A stretch of 34,093 nt of DNA from DATJOQ01 sp050010455 (GTDB lineage Bacteria > Desulfobacterota > Binatia > Binatales > Binataceae), in the NCBI GenBank assembly GCA_050010455.1, contig JBEKLA010000016.1, forward strand, positions 1 to 34,093. Reading direction: 5' to 3'. The first letter of the stretch is position 1; each line of letters begins with the position of its first letter. Positions 31,617-34,093 of this stretch are shown here, piece by piece. The notes beneath the pieces are model-generated. The model ran no database searches. It had not been told where the DNA came from and was given only the letters and a program-made list of their open reading frames with translations. The translations under genes were made by a program, and so were the position numbers.

Positions 31617-31825
31617 CTCGCTACGCGACCCGATCCCAACACCCTAGCAGACTGTATCGCGCAATTTAAATGGCCGCGAGCGGAAGATTGAAAAAGGCAC
31701 GCTTCAGGACGCCCGCGACTATCAATCCGGTCGTACCCTATCAGCGCGGAGAGAACACTCGTACCGCTGACGACGAGTATCACAGCCGCCAGCATCGCTG
31801 TCGTGCGCGTTCGTTTACGACTCAT
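31595..31825 (-). CDS. Doubtful small membrane peptide overlapping tRNA-Cys
   Basis: An ATG at 31823-31825 with AGGGG 8 bp upstream opens a 76-codon frame starting MSRKRTRTTAMLAAVILVVS. It has a basic start and one hydrophobic helix (about 9-31), like a signal or anchor. The frame runs into the 5' part of tRNA-Cys before stopping, so its last few residues come from tRNA sequence. This makes a full-length protein unlikely, although the leader could be real. No other gene is seen in the 336 bp from 31617 to 31952. Confidence 0.25.
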   Translation of the reverse strand: MSRKRTRTTAMLAAVILVVSGTSVLSALIGYDRIDSRGRPEACLFQSSARGHLNCAIQSARVLGSGRVARAAYPSG

Positions 31826-31952
31826 AACACCCCTGCCTAATCCATTCACGGGAGACATCGCCCGGTCAAGGAAGATGCCGTCTTGTGGATGCGGGCGGAC
31901 TCGGCCGCCTCGATATGGTGTTCGGACAACTTGACCGTCACAATGGAGCGTC

Positions 31953-33917
31953 GTGGCAATTGACGCCGAAAAATATACCGGCAGCCTGGTCGAGTTCCTG
32001 GATGAGGGCAAGCTGCGTCCCGCGCTCGTGGTCCGCGAGCACGGCAATCGCGTGACGCTGCTGGTTGACGGCGGTCATGAAAAAATCGTCAATCGGGATC
32101 TGGTGCTGCTGCGCCATCAGGGGCGCAAGCTCGAGCCGTCGCAGATGGGCGAGGCGCTGGCCGCGCTCAATGACGAACGCGAGAAACTCGCCGCGGAACT
32201 CGATCTGAATCTGCTATGGGAAGTGGTGCGCGAACAGGGCCGCAGCTTCAGCGCGAGCGAACTCGCGGAACTGTTCTTCGGCCATCGCTCGACGGTCGCG
32301 ACGGCCGTGGTGCTCGAAGCGCTGCTCAATGACCGATTGTATTTCAGCCGGCGCCATTTTGAGTTTATCGCGCAAAGCGCCGAGCAGGTCGAGCGCCTGC
32401 GCGTCCAGTATGAGCGGACGCGGCTGCGCAGCGAAGCCTATCGCCGGACGCAAAGCCTGATCCGCCAGATTATCGTCAACAACTCGATTCCAGCCGCTGA
32501 ACAAGGCGCTCCGTTAATCGCCGAGCTGAAGCGATACCTGGAGAATCCGTTCAGCCGCAGCAGCGATCTGACCGCGCTGCTGACGCAGGCCGCGCCCGAT
32601 ATCGCGCCCGCGGAGAGCGCGTTTGAGATTCTCGACCGCCTCAACGCGGCGCCCGACGCGCCGCGCTTTGCGCTGATCGGAGGCCTGCGCATGCAGTTCA
32701 GCGCCGCGGCGCTGGAGGAGGCGGCGCGCGCGAACGGACCTCAGCGCCCGGTGGCCGACGACGCCTTCGCCGTCAGTATCGACGACGAAGAGACCCTCGA
32801 TATCGACGACGCGCTAAGCGGCGAGCCGCTTGCGGACGGCGGGATGCGGGTGCGAATTTACATCGCGCTGGTAGCGGACCTGGTGGCCAAGGGTAGCGCG
32901 CTCGATCAGGAAGCGTCCGCGCGCGCGTCGACGGCGTATTTGCCCGAGGTGACGGTGCGGATGTTGCCCGACGCGTTGTCGTGCGATCGCGCGAGCCTGC
33001 TCGCCGGGGTCGCGCGATCGGCGCTGGTCACCGAGGTGCGGCTTAGCGCGGAGGGTGAAATCCTCGAAAGCCGGATATATCCGGCCAGCGTCAAGGTTGC
33101 GCGACGCCTGACCTACGACGAAGTTGACCAGATGCTCGCGGAGGGCGACAGCGGCGAGCAGTGGCCGTCCGCCATGCTGAAGCGGCTTCAGGATATGGCG
33201 TCGCAGCTGCGCGAGCGGCGGCGCAGGAAAGGCGCGGCGACGTTTCAGCGGCGCGAAACCAAAGTCAAAGTGCGCGGCGACACGATCGAGATCCAGTTGT
33301 TCCGACAGTCGTCACCGAGCCGGCTGTTGGTGGCTGAGTTCATGGTGTTGAGCAACTATGTCGCGGCGCGCTTCGCCGCCGATAGCAACGTGCCGATAAT
33401 CTATCGCGTGCAGCCCGGCGGCGATTTCCTGATGCAGCGTCCGCGCCTGTCGCTGTACCCCGAGTTCCACGGCGGTGTGGGCCTGGACTATTACGCGCAG
33501 CTCAGTTCGCCGATCCGGCGCTACGCCGACCTGGTGCTTCAGCGGCAGTTGATCGGGGCGCTCGCGCCCGAAGGTGCGCCAGCCTATCGCAGCGACGAGT
33601 TGTTGACGGTACTAGCCAACGCCGAGAGCGCCGATACCGAGGCCAAAGAACTCGAACGCCGCGCCAAGCGCTACTGGACGCTGCGTTATCTGCGGCAATC
33701 GCAACGGGATTGCAGTCTCGAAGCGGTCGCACTCCGCGAGGGTTCCAGCGCAGAACTGATCGCGTATGCAGTACGCGGAACCCTTCGCGGTGCGCCAAGC
33801 GGTATCGGCGAGTCCCCCATCCTCGTCCGTATCGCCCGAGTAGACCCCCTTCGTGGCTTGCTGGCGTTCGATTATATCGGCCCGATGCCGGAAGTGGCTC
33901 AGCCCGATGCTAATTAA
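31953..33917 (+). CDS. RNase II/RNase R family 3'-5' exoribonuclease
   Basis: The 654-residue product is a processive 3'-5' exoribonuclease that degrades mRNA and rRNA fragments. The RNB catalytic centre is SIDDEETLDIDDALS (275-289), where Asp277, Asp283, Asp285 and Asp286 correspond to the four metal-binding Asp residues of the family. The end of the domain shows YYAQLSSPIRRYADLVLQRQL. The first 230 residues carry an OB-like start (SLVEFLDEGKLRPALVV), helices and a winged-helix-like part, and lack two standard cold-shock domains. The last ~70 residues look like a degenerate S1 fold. Length is close to RNase II and shorter than RNase R. The start is GTG at 31953. This layout also resembles cyanobacterial/plastid RNB enzymes. 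Confidence 0.88.
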   Translation: MAIDAEKYTGSLVEFLDEGKLRPALVVREHGNRVTLLVDGGHEKIVNRDLVLLRHQGRKLEPSQMGEALAALNDEREKLAAELDLNLLWEVVREQGRSFSASELAELFFGHRSTVATAVVLEALLNDRLYFSRRHFEFIAQSAEQVERLRVQYERTRLRSEAYRRTQSLIRQIIVNNSIPAAEQGAPLIAELKRYLENPFSRSSDLTALLTQAAPDIAPAESAFEILDRLNAAPDAPRFALIGGLRMQFSAAALEEAARANGPQRPVADDAFAVSIDDEETLDIDDALSGEPLADGGMRVRIYIALVADLVAKGSALDQEASARASTAYLPEVTVRMLPDALSCDRASLLAGVARSALVTEVRLSAEGEILESRIYPASVKVARRLTYDEVDQMLAEGDSGEQWPSAMLKRLQDMASQLRERRRRKGAATFQRRETKVKVRGDTIEIQLFRQSSPSRLLVAEFMVLSNYVAARFAADSNVPIIYRVQPGGDFLMQRPRLSLYPEFHGGVGLDYYAQLSSPIRRYADLVLQRQLIGALAPEGAPAYRSDELLTVLANAESADTEAKELERRAKRYWTLRYLRQSQRDCSLEAVALREGSSAELIAYAVRGTLRGAPSGIGESPILVRIARVDPLRGLLAFDYIGPMPEVAQPDAN

Positions 33918-34093
33918 GCGAAACGCGAGCTAGCGAGAACTTGTCCCCCCCTTGAGTTTGTCGCGGCGACCTTAGCAGGGTACGGAAAAACGAGTGATCG
34001 GCAGCGCTCTATGCTGTTTTCATAGTGTCGGCGTGGATTGTAGCGGTGCAGGTTCGAGGTTCGATAGGTCGAGTATCTCGATTCTGAGCGTTA
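33918..34093. other. Right-edge non-coding tail
   Basis: The 176 bp after the RNB gene hold no ORF with protein character. A short inverted repeat GTCGC/GCGAC near 33959-33970 is the only structure. The next gene is outside the window. Confidence 0.5.

Overview
The window reads as a chromosome segment of a high-GC, Gram-negative-type bacterium, probably a soil or environmental lineage. Evidence is the Pho regulon sensors, the Kdp system, GatCAB, class III alcohol dehydrogenase, a SCPx-type thiolase, acyl-CoA dehydrogenase and HAF-repeat secreted proteins. I would look first among Binatota/Desulfobacterota-like, Acidobacteria-like or Rokubacteria-like groups, but the sequence alone does not fix the phylum. 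Most of the window is housekeeping chromosome. I see no phage, CRISPR array or intact transposase.

Left part (1-9319). On the minus strand lies the start of a kdp operon: a 27-residue membrane peptide, kdpF, kdpA and the first codons of kdpB. It is divergent from osmC. Then comes tRNA-Arg(ACG). Next is a compact minus-strand run, yraN-serS-pstB-phoU-phoB-phoR. This gives the phosphate ATPase and signalling genes without pstS, pstC or pstA beside them. An orphan GspG-like protein without a prepilin cleavage site faces gatC.

Middle (9320-16070). gatC is split from gatA-gatB by a serine hydrolase of the beta-lactamase fold, a glutathione-dependent formaldehyde dehydrogenase, a monohaem cytochrome c and a small PAS protein. 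A strong minus-strand terminator follows the hydrolase.

16036-25998. A secreted protein with a duplicated cysteine motif converges on and overlaps gatB. It is followed by an acyl-CoA dehydrogenase, divergent rnhB, a tight lpdA-lipB-lipA lipoylation operon, a pentapeptide-repeat potassium channel with an internal duplication, and aconitase.

26000-34093. A ~540 bp interval bounded by ~25 bp imperfect terminal inverted repeats, with no transposase, looks like a MITE or decayed insertion sequence. It carries several copies of a dispersed repeat that also occurs around 16.9 and 22.0 kb. After it come a thiolase-like lipid-transfer protein, an aminoglycoside-phosphotransferase-fold kinase, a large HAF-repeat/FG-GAP-like secreted protein, tRNA-Cys(GCA) with its terminator, and an RNase II/R family exoribonuclease.

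The least explained items are the Cys-repeat secreted protein (16036-16830), the TIR-bounded element (26083-26622) with its dispersed repeats, the channel with its duplicated linker, the orphan GspG-like protein, and the tiny ORFs at kdp and after adhC. All functional statements are from reading motifs; no database search was possible.
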